From Roseivirga misakiensis (GTDB lineage: Bacteria > Bacteroidota > Bacteroidia > Cytophagales > Cyclobacteriaceae): a stretch of 64,000 bases of DNA. Both the position numbers and the translations under genes were made by a program. Below, in pieces: positions 42,927 through 51,056 of this stretch (the first letter of the stretch is position 1; each line of letters starts with the position of its first letter). Location: assembly GCF_001747105.1 (NCBI RefSeq), contig NZ_MDGQ01000005.1, forward strand, positions 1 through 64,000, read 5' to 3'. The notes below the pieces were generated by a model. It saw nothing but the letters and a program-made list of their open reading frames with translations. It was not told where the DNA came from and made no database searches.

Positions 42927-43926
42927 ATAATGTTAGTTGGTCGTTTTCTGTAGTGACATATTGATTGTCTAAATCTCCTGTCAAATGATTTTTGATATTT
43001 AAAGCCAAATGGTATGCGAAGTTTGGGGCAACTGCATTTCCAATTTGGTTATATTGATTTGTTTCTGTTCCTGAAAATTCAAACCAATCAGGAAAACTTT
43101 GAAGTCTTGCAGCTTCTCGAACGGTAATTCTTCGTCTGCGACCGTCTTTCAATCTTACTCGGTGCATATCTCCTGTAGCACCTGCCAAATTTCTACAAGT
43201 CAATGTTCTTGCAGGTCTGTCTAAATACAAATCTCTTGGATTGATGCATTTTGACGCTTTTTCATATTTAGCAACATATCTGTCCATAGATTCCGTGAAG
43301 AATTTAGAATCTTCATCGAATTGAAATGCGAGTTCTCCTAGTGCTTGACCCGCTGTTACTTTTCTGTTTACTTTTTTCGGAAGATTGATTCTTTCCTTTG
43401 AACCGATAACAATTACCCTTTCTCTGTTCTGAGGGACTTCATAGTTCAGAGCATTTAAAAGTGCATAATTGATATAATAGCCTAAACTTTCAAGCTCTTC
43501 AATAACTTCTCGCAAGTACCACTTATTCTTGTAAAGCATTCCACGAACATTTTCAAACATCAAAACTTCTGGGTCTAGTTGTCTGATTGCAGATAAGAAT
43601 ATTGGAAATCCATCTCTAGAGTCTTTCAAGCCAAGTTGTTTACCACCAACGCTGAACGGTTGACAAGGAGGACCACCAATGACTATGTCAGCTTTAGGAT
43701 ATTCTGACTCTATTGTTAATTTTTCATTGAAACACTCTCCAATTAAGCTTTTGTTATAGGTGTTAGTCGCCTGTTCGTCCATTTCATAGCCTATGGTTTT
43801 AAATCCATTAGCTTCAAAACCGAGGGAAAGTCCACCGCAACCTGCAAAAAGGTCAACAACTGTTTTATTCAAATCAGAGTCAACCCAAGGTTTCAACTTG
43901 TCATTTATTTCTTCCCAATATTCCAT
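42895..43926 (-). CDS. DNA (cytosine-5-)-methyltransferase
   Basis: All main C5-methyltransferase motifs are present in the normal order: motif I DLFAGCGGLSLGFE (25-38), motif IV GGPPCQPFSVGG with catalytic Cys88, motif VI FENVRG (Glu125), motif VIII PQNRERV, motif IX REAARLQSFP and motif X NQIGNAVAP. The 343 residues suit a single-domain enzyme. It is encoded ahead of the endonuclease and would protect host DNA. The known BsuBI and PstI partners are N6-adenine methyltransferases, so a C5 partner is uncommon or at least notable. Confidence 0.95.
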   Translation of the reverse strand: MEYWEEINDKLKPWVDSDLNKTVVDLFAGCGGLSLGFEANGFKTIGYEMDEQATNTYNKSLIGECFNEKLTIESEYPKADIVIGGPPCQPFSVGGKQLGLKDSRDGFPIFLSAIRQLDPEVLMFENVRGMLYKNKWYLREVIEELESLGYYINYALLNALNYEVPQNRERVIVIGSKERINLPKKVNRKVTAGQALGELAFQFDEDSKFFTESMDRYVAKYEKASKCINPRDLYLDRPARTLTCRNLAGATGDMHRVRLKDGRRRRITVREAARLQSFPDWFEFSGTETNQYNQIGNAVAPNFAYHLALNIKNHLTGDLDNQYVTTENDQLTLFENEAVYQSR

Positions 43927-43967
43927 TTACGAAAGTTACAAATTTGTGATGTGGTTTCTGTTTTTTC

Positions 43968-43983
43968 CATTAGGCACAACGTT
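43968..43983. repeat. Right copy of inverted repeat flanking the restriction-modification pair
   Basis: CATTAGGCACAACGTT is the reverse complement of the left copy at 41887-41902 with two mismatches. It lies 41 bases upstream of the methyltransferase start. Confidence 0.65.
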
Positions 43984-44108
43984 GTATAACGCTCACTACT
44001 AAAGCTAACTATTGAACTTCATTTTGTCTAGAGGAGATTGGATTTCTTTTATACTTAAAGAATAATCTATGCTATTGTTAGTCGGGATATAAACGAGTCT
44101 ATAAACGA

Positions 44109-44137
44109 AAAAAGCCCCTCGATGAGAGGAGCTTTTT
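44109..44137. terminator. Terminator downstream of the orphan membrane protein
   Basis: An 8-bp stem (AGCCCCTC / GAGGAGCT, one wobble) is flanked by A5 and T5, so it works on either strand. It most likely ends the leftward gene at 44274-45170, 137 bases away. Confidence 0.65.
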
Positions 44138-44273
44138 GTAGTACTTTTGCCTGGCCAATTGTCGAACCAAGTTTATTGAGACTTGTACGAAATGTTTCTT
44201 TTATCACAGAGATTGGCCATGGTAAGTTGAGGTCAACTTAATTCGATTGTTGAACTGATTCGTCAGATTGACA

Positions 44274-45170
44274 TTAGTGTTCAATTGAACTAAGTTCTAA
44301 AACCGAAGATTCATCTTGGACTGAGATTGCAAACATTTTGCTGATAGGAAAGACTTTTGCTTTATCACTCCCTTTATCGTAAAAGAAAAAATAGCTTCTA
44401 GAATTTCCTACATACAAAAGGTCTGTTTGACTTGTTTGATAGGTTGAGTCTTGATATTGGAATTCTACTTGTATACCGCGTCCACTGGAGTACCAAGATT
44501 GAGCATTTATGGTTTGATCTTGGAAATGGGTCACTGAAATTAGTAGGTAGACCAAAATAAAAAATGATGGCCTTATACCTGCCGTTGAACTGTAGACAAA
44601 GAGAGTATATAGAAGGATAAGGATTAGTGTTATGATTAGGAAGTAATATACTTTTGAATCTAATATGCTTATCTCAGTGACAATAGATATAAATGCCCTA
44701 AGTACCCAAAATAAAATTAGTAGTCTTTTTATATCGAAATAGTAAGTCAACTTTTTTCTTAACCTTACCATTCCAGCTATGGAGTTGCGATACTCTCCGA
44801 TTTCCATTCCTTTCTTTTTGGCTGCTCTATAATCTTCAATGAAATTCCAAAACTTGAAAAAGAAGTCTATAAAGATCTTATAGAGAAACACTAGAAATGA
44901 TAGTGCCAAAACTACGGAGAGTGATCTTGAGATTTTAGATATTGGTAATAGAATTAATTCTTCAAGAGTGATGAAGCTAAAAAAGTCTATGCCGAATGGA
45001 GTGTAAAGTCCGAGGCTTCCAATTATTGAATAAAGAATGAGAGCTAAGTAACCAACAGGGATCCATTTTAAGTAGACGGTTGCATCTTTTGATTTTTCTT
45101 TTTCTTCAACAGTAATGACTCTTTGAACAGATCTCCCAGCCCGTGATAATGTTCTAAACCTTCTCCGCAT
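44274..45170 (-). CDS. Orphan multi-pass membrane protein
   Basis: The 298-residue protein begins with a very basic N-terminus (MRRRFRTLSRAGRSVQR). About five membrane helices follow: near 35-57, 85-108, 149-168, 174-195 and 202-219. A polar C-terminal part of about 75 residues (rich in Ser, Tyr and Gln) would face outside if the N-terminus is inside. No family is recognised. It sits between the restriction-modification pair and tRNA-Leu, in sequence that looks accessory. No function is proposed. Confidence 0.65.
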   Translation of the reverse strand: MRRRFRTLSRAGRSVQRVITVEEKEKSKDATVYLKWIPVGYLALILYSIIGSLGLYTPFGIDFFSFITLEELILLPISKISRSLSVVLALSFLVFLYKIFIDFFFKFWNFIEDYRAAKKKGMEIGEYRNSIAGMVRLRKKLTYYFDIKRLLILFWVLRAFISIVTEISILDSKVYYFLIITLILILLYTLFVYSSTAGIRPSFFILVYLLISVTHFQDQTINAQSWYSSGRGIQVEFQYQDSTYQTSQTDLLYVGNSRSYFFFYDKGSDKAKVFPISKMFAISVQDESSVLELSSIEH

Positions 45171-45366
45171 TATCCATTAAATTACAAGTTTTATGTTGCT
45201 TTTATTGGATTTGATTAAATAAAACAAATGAGTTTTGATTTTGTAGGGCAAACGACCTATTTGAAAAGATTTGACTTTCTTTTTTTTAAATGTCGAACCG
45301 GAAATAGTACAATTATGAATGCCTTAAGGGATTGATCTTCAGCATATATAGGCGTGAATGATATTA

Positions 45367-45395
45367 AAAAAGGAGAACTTTTTTGCTCTCCTTTT
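45367..45395 (-). terminator. Terminator of the tRNA-Leu transcript
   Basis: On the minus strand AAAAGGAGA / TCTCCTTTT form a 9-bp stem followed by TTAATATC, four bases downstream of the tRNA CCA end. Confidence 0.8.
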
Positions 45396-45398
45396 GTA

Positions 45399-45483
45399 TG
45401 GTACCCAGAGCCGGAGTCGAACCGGCACGCCCGAAGGCATTGGTGTTTGAGACCAACGCGTCTACCAATTCCGCCATCTGGGC
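45399..45483 (-). tRNA. tRNA-Leu(CAA)
   Basis: On the minus strand the sequence folds as a class II tRNA: acceptor GCCCAGA / TCTGGGT (one G-T pair), D-arm GGCGGAATTGGTAGACGC, anticodon stem TTGGT / ACCAA with loop CTCAAAC (anticodon CAA), a variable arm TGCCTTCGGGCG and T-arm GCCGGTTCGACTCCGGC. The 3' CCA is encoded. It reads UUG codons. A terminator follows. Confidence 0.96.
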
Positions 45484-45567
45484 TAATGCTTTATGCAAGC
45501 GCTTGAATTGGGAGTGCAAAAATGGATAAAGATTTTTGATTATCCAACACTCAAATCAACGAAAACG

Positions 45568-45873
45568 TCAATCTACCTTGATGTAGTTTTTGAGGGAAAA
45601 AGCGATCGGTTTAGCCGCGAATTTACTTTTGGTATTTGCCCAAACTTCGGCGAATAAATCCGAGTGTCTGTAGTTGTTTAAATCGGCCTCTGAATCCCAA
45701 TAGCTGTAGGTTGAAAAGATATTAGGGTCGTTATAATCTTCTAAAAGCTCTAGATGCGTACAACCAGGGAAATGCCGAATCTTTTCTTTCTTCTCATCAA
45801 AAAGCGTCAGAAAGTTTTGTCGCTCCTCGGGTCTAAAAGTCATGCGAACAATTCTAATGAGCATCTTCATCAA
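45568..45873 (-). CDS. Antibiotic biosynthesis monooxygenase (ABM) domain protein
   Basis: The 101-residue protein is a small dimeric alpha/beta-barrel of the ABM/YgiN type: RIVRMTFRPEERQNFLTLFD, then FPGCTHLELLEDYNDPNIFS, then YSYWDSEADLNNYRHSDLF. Members act as quinol monooxygenases or heme-degrading enzymes, or have no known substrate. Three Met codons stand close together at the start. It overlaps the SAM-dependent gene upstream by 20 bases, so the two are co-translated. Confidence 0.85.
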   Translation of the reverse strand: MMKMLIRIVRMTFRPEERQNFLTLFDEKKEKIRHFPGCTHLELLEDYNDPNIFSTYSYWDSEADLNNYRHSDLFAEVWANTKSKFAAKPIAFSLKNYIKVD

Positions 45874-46621
45874 ATTTTATGATAATAGGGCTGTCATAAG
45901 TAAGTCCAAGTAGTTGGCCGCCGTGCCCTTGATTAATGCCAAGCATTAATTTGTCATTGCTATTAAAAATGAAAAATACTTCGCCAGGCTCCACCTCGGG
46001 TATCGATTGATTCACTACTTGCACAGAATCTCTTCCAAACGTAATGGTGTACGATCGGTTGGCACTTAAAATATCGAAATCGACCTTATCAATATTGGTG
46101 ACCAAATTGCCGTAATGATCGGTATGGATGACATGCCCAGCGATTTCCTTTTTTGTAGCGCGTGCTTTTCTAGCAATATATTGATTGAAATTATCGGTTG
46201 TTGTGCCCAATTCTTGTGGTGGCGTACCTTGTGCCAGTTTGGCGACTATCGCAGGAAGGGAGGTAAATCCTTTAGCCACAGGGATATCGAGTAAGTAGAC
46301 ACCTTCGGGTTGTTTTTCGCTAATCAAGCTCATTACACCATTATTGGCTCCAACAAAAAGGTGTCCTTCAATTTTCACCACTAAATAGGATTGCGCTTTC
46401 TGGCTGTCCGCATCGTTTCCGATCAAATGAATCGTGCCCTCTGGGAATTCTCTAAAAACAGACTGTATCACATGGGCTAGATGCGCTAAATTGAAAGGTT
46501 TAACCTGATGACTAATGTCTATTATTTGCGCCTGAGGGTATTCTTTTAAAATTCTCGCCTTTGTAAATGCCACATAATGATCACTTTGGCCAAAATCTGA
46601 AGTGAAAGTGATGAGAGGCAT
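45854..46621 (-). CDS. SAM hydroxide adenosyltransferase (DUF62 family)
   Basis: The 255-residue protein shows the family marks: ITFTSDFGQSDHYVAFTKA at the start (the Asp that orients water), DISHQVKPFNLAHLAHVIQS, VVKIEGHLFVGANNGVMSL, and HTDHYGNLVTNI. These enzymes split S-adenosylmethionine with water into adenosine and methionine. They are related to fluorinase and chlorinase but lack the halide-binding loop, as far as can be seen. A TTG-19-TAATTTTG promoter lies 38 bases upstream. Confidence 0.9.
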   Translation of the reverse strand: MPLITFTSDFGQSDHYVAFTKARILKEYPQAQIIDISHQVKPFNLAHLAHVIQSVFREFPEGTIHLIGNDADSQKAQSYLVVKIEGHLFVGANNGVMSLISEKQPEGVYLLDIPVAKGFTSLPAIVAKLAQGTPPQELGTTTDNFNQYIARKARATKKEIAGHVIHTDHYGNLVTNIDKVDFDILSANRSYTITFGRDSVQVVNQSIPEVEPGEVFFIFNSNDKLMLGINQGHGGQLLGLTYDSPIIIKFDEDAH

Positions 46622-46658
46622 AGGCGACTAAGGCGTTTTTCTATAATTTAGATGCCAA

Positions 46659-46688
46659 CAAAATTATCGATTTTTTAAGCTAAGACAA
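46659..46688 (-). promoter_or_regulatory. Promoter of the SAM hydroxide adenosyltransferase gene
   Basis: On the minus strand TTG (46686-46688), a 19-base spacer and TAATTTTG (46659-46666) match the Bacteroidota -33/-7 consensus. The start codon is 37 bases further on. Confidence 0.65.
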
Positions 46689-46710
46689 TTACTAAAACAC
46701 CTTCATACGT

Positions 46711-47673
46711 TTGGTTGAAAAGTTAATTACACTCGAGAACATGGCAATGGTCGATTTTCTAGGCGTAGAAAATCGAAATATTAAGGAAATAGCCTCGGCA
46801 TTTCCTAAGAGTAGAATTGTGTCTAGGGGAAACGAAATCCTTATAAAAGGGAATGCCTCCGAGATTATTCAGATCAATGATATAGTTCAGGGCTTGATGC
46901 AGCACTTCCATAAATATGGAAAAATAACGCATGAAAATGTGAGGGCTTATGTGAAGCGTGAGTCCGAATACGCCTTAGATGAACCCGATGAAACACTGGT
47001 TTATGGGGCTCGTGGATCAAGCATTAAACCCAAAACGGCCAATCAACGCGCGTTGGTCAAAGCAGTAAAGGAAAACGATTTGGTTTTTGCGATTGGGCCA
47101 GCAGGATCTGGAAAAACTTATGTTTCTGTGGCATTAGCCGTTCGCGCCTTGAAAAATAAAGAGGTTCAGAAGATAATCATCACCCGACCAGCAGTTGAGG
47201 CGGGAGAAAATTTAGGGTTTCTGCCTGGCGATTTACAAGAGAAGATAGATCCCTACCTTATGCCGATTTATGATGCCCTAGGCGATATGATTCCTGCAGA
47301 AAAGCTTAAGAGTTATCAAGAAGGCAATGTGGTTGAAATAGCACCTTTAGCCTATATGAGAGGTCGAACATTGAACAATGCTTTTGTGTTACTAGATGAG
47401 GCACAGAACACGACTTCCATGCAGATGAAGATGTTTCTGACTCGGATGGGACCCAATTCGAAAGTGATCGTGACGGGCGATCGATCTCAGGTAGATTTAC
47501 CTCGACATCAAAAATCGGGTTTATCGGAATCAGTCGACCTACTTAAAAACGTTAAAGGTGTAGTTACCGTAGAATTAACAACAAAGGACGTGGTGAGACA
47601 TCCACTCGTGAAAGAAATAATTAAGGCTTACGACAAAGACCAAGAAAAAAGTGATACGCGTAAAAAAGATTGA
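46711..47673 (+). CDS. PhoH-family ATPase
   Basis: An N-terminal KH-like segment (RIVSRGNEILIKGNASEIIQ) precedes the PhoH P-loop domain with Walker A GPAGSGKTYVS and Walker B FVLLDEAQNTT. ITRPAVEAGENLGFLPGDLQ is a family signature. PhoH/PhoL proteins are RNA-linked ATPases connected with ribosome maturation and RNA decay. The start is a TTG, and an ATG ten codons later is an alternative. The next gene overlaps its end by 23 bases. Confidence 0.93.
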   Translation: MVEKLITLENMAMVDFLGVENRNIKEIASAFPKSRIVSRGNEILIKGNASEIIQINDIVQGLMQHFHKYGKITHENVRAYVKRESEYALDEPDETLVYGARGSSIKPKTANQRALVKAVKENDLVFAIGPAGSGKTYVSVALAVRALKNKEVQKIIITRPAVEAGENLGFLPGDLQEKIDPYLMPIYDALGDMIPAEKLKSYQEGNVVEIAPLAYMRGRTLNNAFVLLDEAQNTTSMQMKMFLTRMGPNSKVIVTGDRSQVDLPRHQKSGLSESVDLLKNVKGVVTVELTTKDVVRHPLVKEIIKAYDKDQEKSDTRKKD

Positions 47674-48088
47674 GAATCAAGAAGAACTAGAGCAAGCTTT
47701 CGCTATTCGTACAATAGTTTTTGTAGAAGAACAGGCATGTCCCGTTGACGAGGAGTTTGATGGTTTTGACGAGGAGTCTGTACATTTTATCGCGTACATC
47801 GATGGAAAGCCCGTTGGAACAAGTCGTTATAGAACCACCGAAAAAGGAGTGAAGCTGGAACGTTTTGCCGTTCTGAAGGAGTCTAGAGGCAAGGGAACAG
47901 GGAAAAGATTGGTGCAAACCGCCCTAAGCCAGATTTCGGCCAGTTTTGAGCCTGGAACTTTGCTCTATTTGCATGCCCAGTTAGACGCGATGCCCCTCTA
48001 TGCACGATACAATTTTCAGAAAATAGGAGAGCAGTTCGAAGAAGCAGGTATCCAGCATTTTAAGATGGAAAAAGTGCTCGAAGGCTGA
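47651..48088 (+). CDS. GNAT-family N-acetyltransferase
   Basis: The 145-residue protein has the GNAT fold with the acetyl-CoA loop ESRGKGTGKRLV and the preceding strand VKLERFAVL. IRTIVFVEEQACPVDEEFDG is shared with the ElaA-like branch. A GTG start overlaps PhoH by 23 bases, so it is probably co-translated. Substrate unknown. Confidence 0.88.
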   Translation: MIRVKKIENQEELEQAFAIRTIVFVEEQACPVDEEFDGFDEESVHFIAYIDGKPVGTSRYRTTEKGVKLERFAVLKESRGKGTGKRLVQTALSQISASFEPGTLLYLHAQLDAMPLYARYNFQKIGEQFEEAGIQHFKMEKVLEG

Positions 48089-48151
48089 TCCATAGCACTG
48101 AGAAGTGACCAGGGCTATTCATCTAATCTTCAATTATTTAGGATAGTATAA

Positions 48152-48185
48152 TTAATATAATATTTTTAAGTAAATATTATATTAA
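48152..48185. repeat. 14-bp AT-only inverted repeat before comEC
   Basis: TTAATATAATATTT (48152-48165) and AAATATTATATTAA (48172-48185) are exact reverse complements with a 6-base loop (TTAAGT). The repeat ends two bases before the comEC TTG start codon. No T-run follows on the plus strand, so it does not look like a terminator. Confidence 0.75.
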
Positions 48186-48187
48186 AA

Positions 48188-50281
48188 TTGACCTTATCTA
48201 AAAATCCCTTCATACGCTTGACGCTATGCTTTGTGAGCGGTTTGTTGGCGTATCACTACTTGGGTAAAGTCACATTGGTTCCTTGGTGGGCTTTGGTCAT
48301 TGCTTTTGGTATTTACTTGGTGCTTTCTTTAAAAAGAACCTTTTTCAAACAGGCACTACTATCATCACTCTGTTTCCTGCTTTTCTTTAGTCTAGGCGCT
48401 TGGCGCCTGCATTTATTTAAAGATAGCGCTAGTCAGAAGCTAACTGACAAAGAACTTGCCGTGGTAAAGGCCTACAAGGCGGTAGTGACGAGTGTGCCAG
48501 AAGAAAAAGCGAAAAGCTATCTGTGTAGAATGTCGATTTATGCCGTTTGGAATGGTAAATCTTGGGCCACCGTTTCTATTCCCATCAATGCCTATTTATC
48601 GCCAGAAAAGGGTGGAGAAATCAATTATGGTGATTTACTCTTTGTTGAAGGAAGGCCCAGCCCGACAACACCGCCGAGTAATCCCGGTGTATTTGACTTT
48701 CAGCGTTATCTGGCGCTTCGCCTTATCCATCATCAGCACTTTATCAATGGTCAGTTTACTCTAATTGGTCATAAAGCGCCCAGCCTGATCACGGAAAAGG
48801 CGAATAATTTACGTCAGGCGAGCATAGTGCGAGTTAAAAAATACATCAAGAATAAGTACGCCCAAGGGGTAACGCTTGCCTTGATTTTGGGTGTGAAAGA
48901 TGCCCTGCAAAACGAAACCCTTGAAGCCTTTTCTGCAACAGGAACCATGCATGTTTTGGCAGTATCCGGACTGCATGTTGGGATTATTTACGCTTTGGTT
49001 TTACTGATGTTAAAGCAGCTCGGTCTTTCAAAACGAAAATACCGATGGTTTCTCGCTATAGTCAGCATACTGGTGCTCTGGGCCTATGCTTTTTTGACCG
49101 GACTTTCTCCTTCAGTGCTTCGGGCAGTCACCATGTTCTCTTTTGTGGCCATCGGAAAGGCGCTGTCGCGCAATAGCAGTATATACAATACGCTCACAGC
49201 ATCAGCGCTGGCATTGCTGCTGTACAACCCCTATTTAATCTTGAATGTGGGTTTTCAGCTGTCATACGTCGCTGTTTTTGGTATAGTCTATCTACAACCA
49301 AAGCTCTTTGGACTCATAGAAACAAGGCACCTGATTTTAGAAAAAGTCTGGGCGATCACTTGTGTGTCAATCGCTGCGCAAATTGCAACTGCACCACTTT
49401 CAATACTCTATTTTCATCAATTTCCCACCTACTTTTTAGTCTCCAACCTGTTGATCATCCCCGCAGCCTTTGTCATCCTTATTTTTGGCTTATCGGTACT
49501 TGTGTTGTCACCTATTTCAGTACTTGCCAGTGCAGTGGCTTGGCTACTGTCAAAAGTTATTCTGTCGGTCAATTTCTTGATTGTAGGCATGAGCAATTGG
49601 CCAGGAAGTAAAATCGAGGGTATTTATTTGTCGACCATGGATGCCGTTTTGCTCTACGTTGTTATCCTATTTACCGTGCTTTTCTTCGTGAAAAAGAAGT
49701 TTTCCTACATCAGAGGTGCGTTGTGTTTTGCCTGCTGTTTTGGACTATCCCAAGTCGATCATTTTTATGGCTATGCGCAGACTAACGAATTTTCAGTACT
49801 CGATATTTCCAAGGCGAGTGTGATGGACTTTAGAATAGGCTTTAAGTCTAAAATGATCGCAGATTCTGCTTTTAAGGTTGACATCGGCCAGCAGAAATTC
49901 AATTTGTACCCCAAGCGATTATTAGCTGGTAGTAAACAGAAGCCTACGGAAGATCAATTGGTCTTGAATAAGTCAAAAACAACTTTAGGAACGGTTTTCC
50001 GCTTTCAGGGCAAAACGATTATGCATTTAAATCATCAACTGACCGATCGCTTTAAACCTAGGGTACCAATTCTCGTTGATTGCTTAATTTTAGGGAATAA
50101 TGCAGTAACGAATTTAGACCAACTAAAAGGGAAGATTGATTTCTCCAAATTGATCATTGATCGATCAAACTCTTGGTACACAGATCGCCAATTGACGAGA
50201 CAATTAGACCAGTTGAAAAAAGAATATCATTCGGTACGGCAAAATGGTTATTATAGCGAAAGATGGAACAGGAATTTGTAA
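48188..50281 (+). CDS. comEC: ComEC/Rec2-family DNA uptake membrane protein
   Basis: The 697-residue protein starts with membrane helices and a DUF4131 domain (about 5-190), followed by the Competence domain with GTMHVLAVSGLHVGIIYAL, its hallmark, and about seven more helices. The C-terminal 170 residues occupy the place of the metallo-beta-lactamase-like domain of ComEC, but no HxHxDH motif is seen. ComEC forms the inner membrane channel for single-stranded DNA in natural transformation. The start is a TTG directly after a large palindrome. The next gene overlaps the end by 19 bases. Confidence 0.88.
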   Translation: MTLSKNPFIRLTLCFVSGLLAYHYLGKVTLVPWWALVIAFGIYLVLSLKRTFFKQALLSSLCFLLFFSLGAWRLHLFKDSASQKLTDKELAVVKAYKAVVTSVPEEKAKSYLCRMSIYAVWNGKSWATVSIPINAYLSPEKGGEINYGDLLFVEGRPSPTTPPSNPGVFDFQRYLALRLIHHQHFINGQFTLIGHKAPSLITEKANNLRQASIVRVKKYIKNKYAQGVTLALILGVKDALQNETLEAFSATGTMHVLAVSGLHVGIIYALVLLMLKQLGLSKRKYRWFLAIVSILVLWAYAFLTGLSPSVLRAVTMFSFVAIGKALSRNSSIYNTLTASALALLLYNPYLILNVGFQLSYVAVFGIVYLQPKLFGLIETRHLILEKVWAITCVSIAAQIATAPLSILYFHQFPTYFLVSNLLIIPAAFVILIFGLSVLVLSPISVLASAVAWLLSKVILSVNFLIVGMSNWPGSKIEGIYLSTMDAVLLYVVILFTVLFFVKKKFSYIRGALCFACCFGLSQVDHFYGYAQTNEFSVLDISKASVMDFRIGFKSKMIADSAFKVDIGQQKFNLYPKRLLAGSKQKPTEDQLVLNKSKTTLGTVFRFQGKTIMHLNHQLTDRFKPRVPILVDCLILGNNAVTNLDQLKGKIDFSKLIIDRSNSWYTDRQLTRQLDQLKKEYHSVRQNGYYSERWNRNL

Positions 50282-51042
50282 CGTATGAGGTGAATGATCG
50301 TGTGGCGACCATCACTCTCAATAGACCAGAAAAGCGCAATGCATTGAATGCGCAAGTCGTCACAGAATTGAAAAACGCTTTTAAACATGCCGCCGAAGAC
50401 GACACCGCTAAGGTGATCATACTCGCTGCTGTGGGCGATGCATTTTGCGCTGGTGCAGACTTAGCATATCTCCAAGCCTTGCAAAAAAATACCTACGAGG
50501 AGAATTTAGAAGACTCTAACCACCTAAAAGAACTATTCCAGCAGATATACACCCACCCTAAAGTAGTCATCGCTAAAATTCAAGGCCATGCCATAGCGGG
50601 TGGTAGCGGGTTGGCTACTGTTTGTGACTACTCTTTTACCGTACCTGAAGCCAAATTTGGCTATACCGAGGTTCGGATTGGCTTTATTCCGGCCATTGTC
50701 ATGGTTTTCCTGCTTCGCAAAATCGGAGAAGGAAAATCAAAAGAATTACTGCTCTCTGGAGAGCTGATCAATGCAGATACGGCCGTTGAAATGGGGCTTA
50801 TAAACCGTACAGTAGCTGCCGATTCGCTAGATGAAACGGTCGAGGCTTTCGCCCAAACCTTGGTAAAAAAGAATTCGGGTCAATCCATGACTTATACCAA
50901 ACAGATGATTGCTCAGGTACAAGAAATGACATTGAATGGCGGGTTGGATTTTGCGGCAGCGCAAAATGCCAAAGCGCGCGCCTCAGAAGATTGTCAGAAG
51001 GGAATTGGCGCATTTTTAAATAAAGAGAAACCTACTTGGTAG
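50263..51042 (+). CDS. Enoyl-CoA hydratase/isomerase family protein
   Basis: The 259-residue crotonase-fold protein has ITLNRPEKRNALNAQVV, the oxyanion loops AFCAGADL and GHAIAGGSGLATVCD, and the catalytic Glu in FGYTEVRIGFIP. The other common catalytic Glu (in GGGxELA) is Gly here. That pattern resembles methylglutaconyl-CoA hydratases (leucine breakdown) and some isomerases. It overlaps comEC by 19 bases, which need not imply a shared role. It might serve the phenylacetate path, but PaaF/PaaG identity cannot be claimed. Confidence 0.85.
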   Translation: MEQEFVTYEVNDRVATITLNRPEKRNALNAQVVTELKNAFKHAAEDDTAKVIILAAVGDAFCAGADLAYLQALQKNTYEENLEDSNHLKELFQQIYTHPKVVIAKIQGHAIAGGSGLATVCDYSFTVPEAKFGYTEVRIGFIPAIVMVFLLRKIGEGKSKELLLSGELINADTAVEMGLINRTVAADSLDETVEAFAQTLVKKNSGQSMTYTKQMIAQVQEMTLNGGLDFAAAQNAKARASEDCQKGIGAFLNKEKPTW

Positions 51043-51056
51043 AAATCTAAAATGGT

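Larger units (their letters stand above)
43927..44273. other. Intergenic region beside the restriction-modification genes
   Basis: This 347-base AT-rich region contains the right inverted repeat (43968-43983), followed by GTTGTATAACGC, and a terminator hairpin at 44109-44137. No open reading frame or RNA gene was found. It presumably also holds the promoter of the methyltransferase gene. Confidence 0.6.

Noticed and set aside
44130-44170. Stretch TTGTAGTACTTTTGCC...GTCGAACC resembling the 3' part of the tRNA-Leu gene
   Set aside because: Only the GTCGAACC octamer and a few flanking bases match tRNA-Leu at 45399; the arms do not pair, so it is not a tRNA and a decayed tRNA copy or attachment site is not supported.
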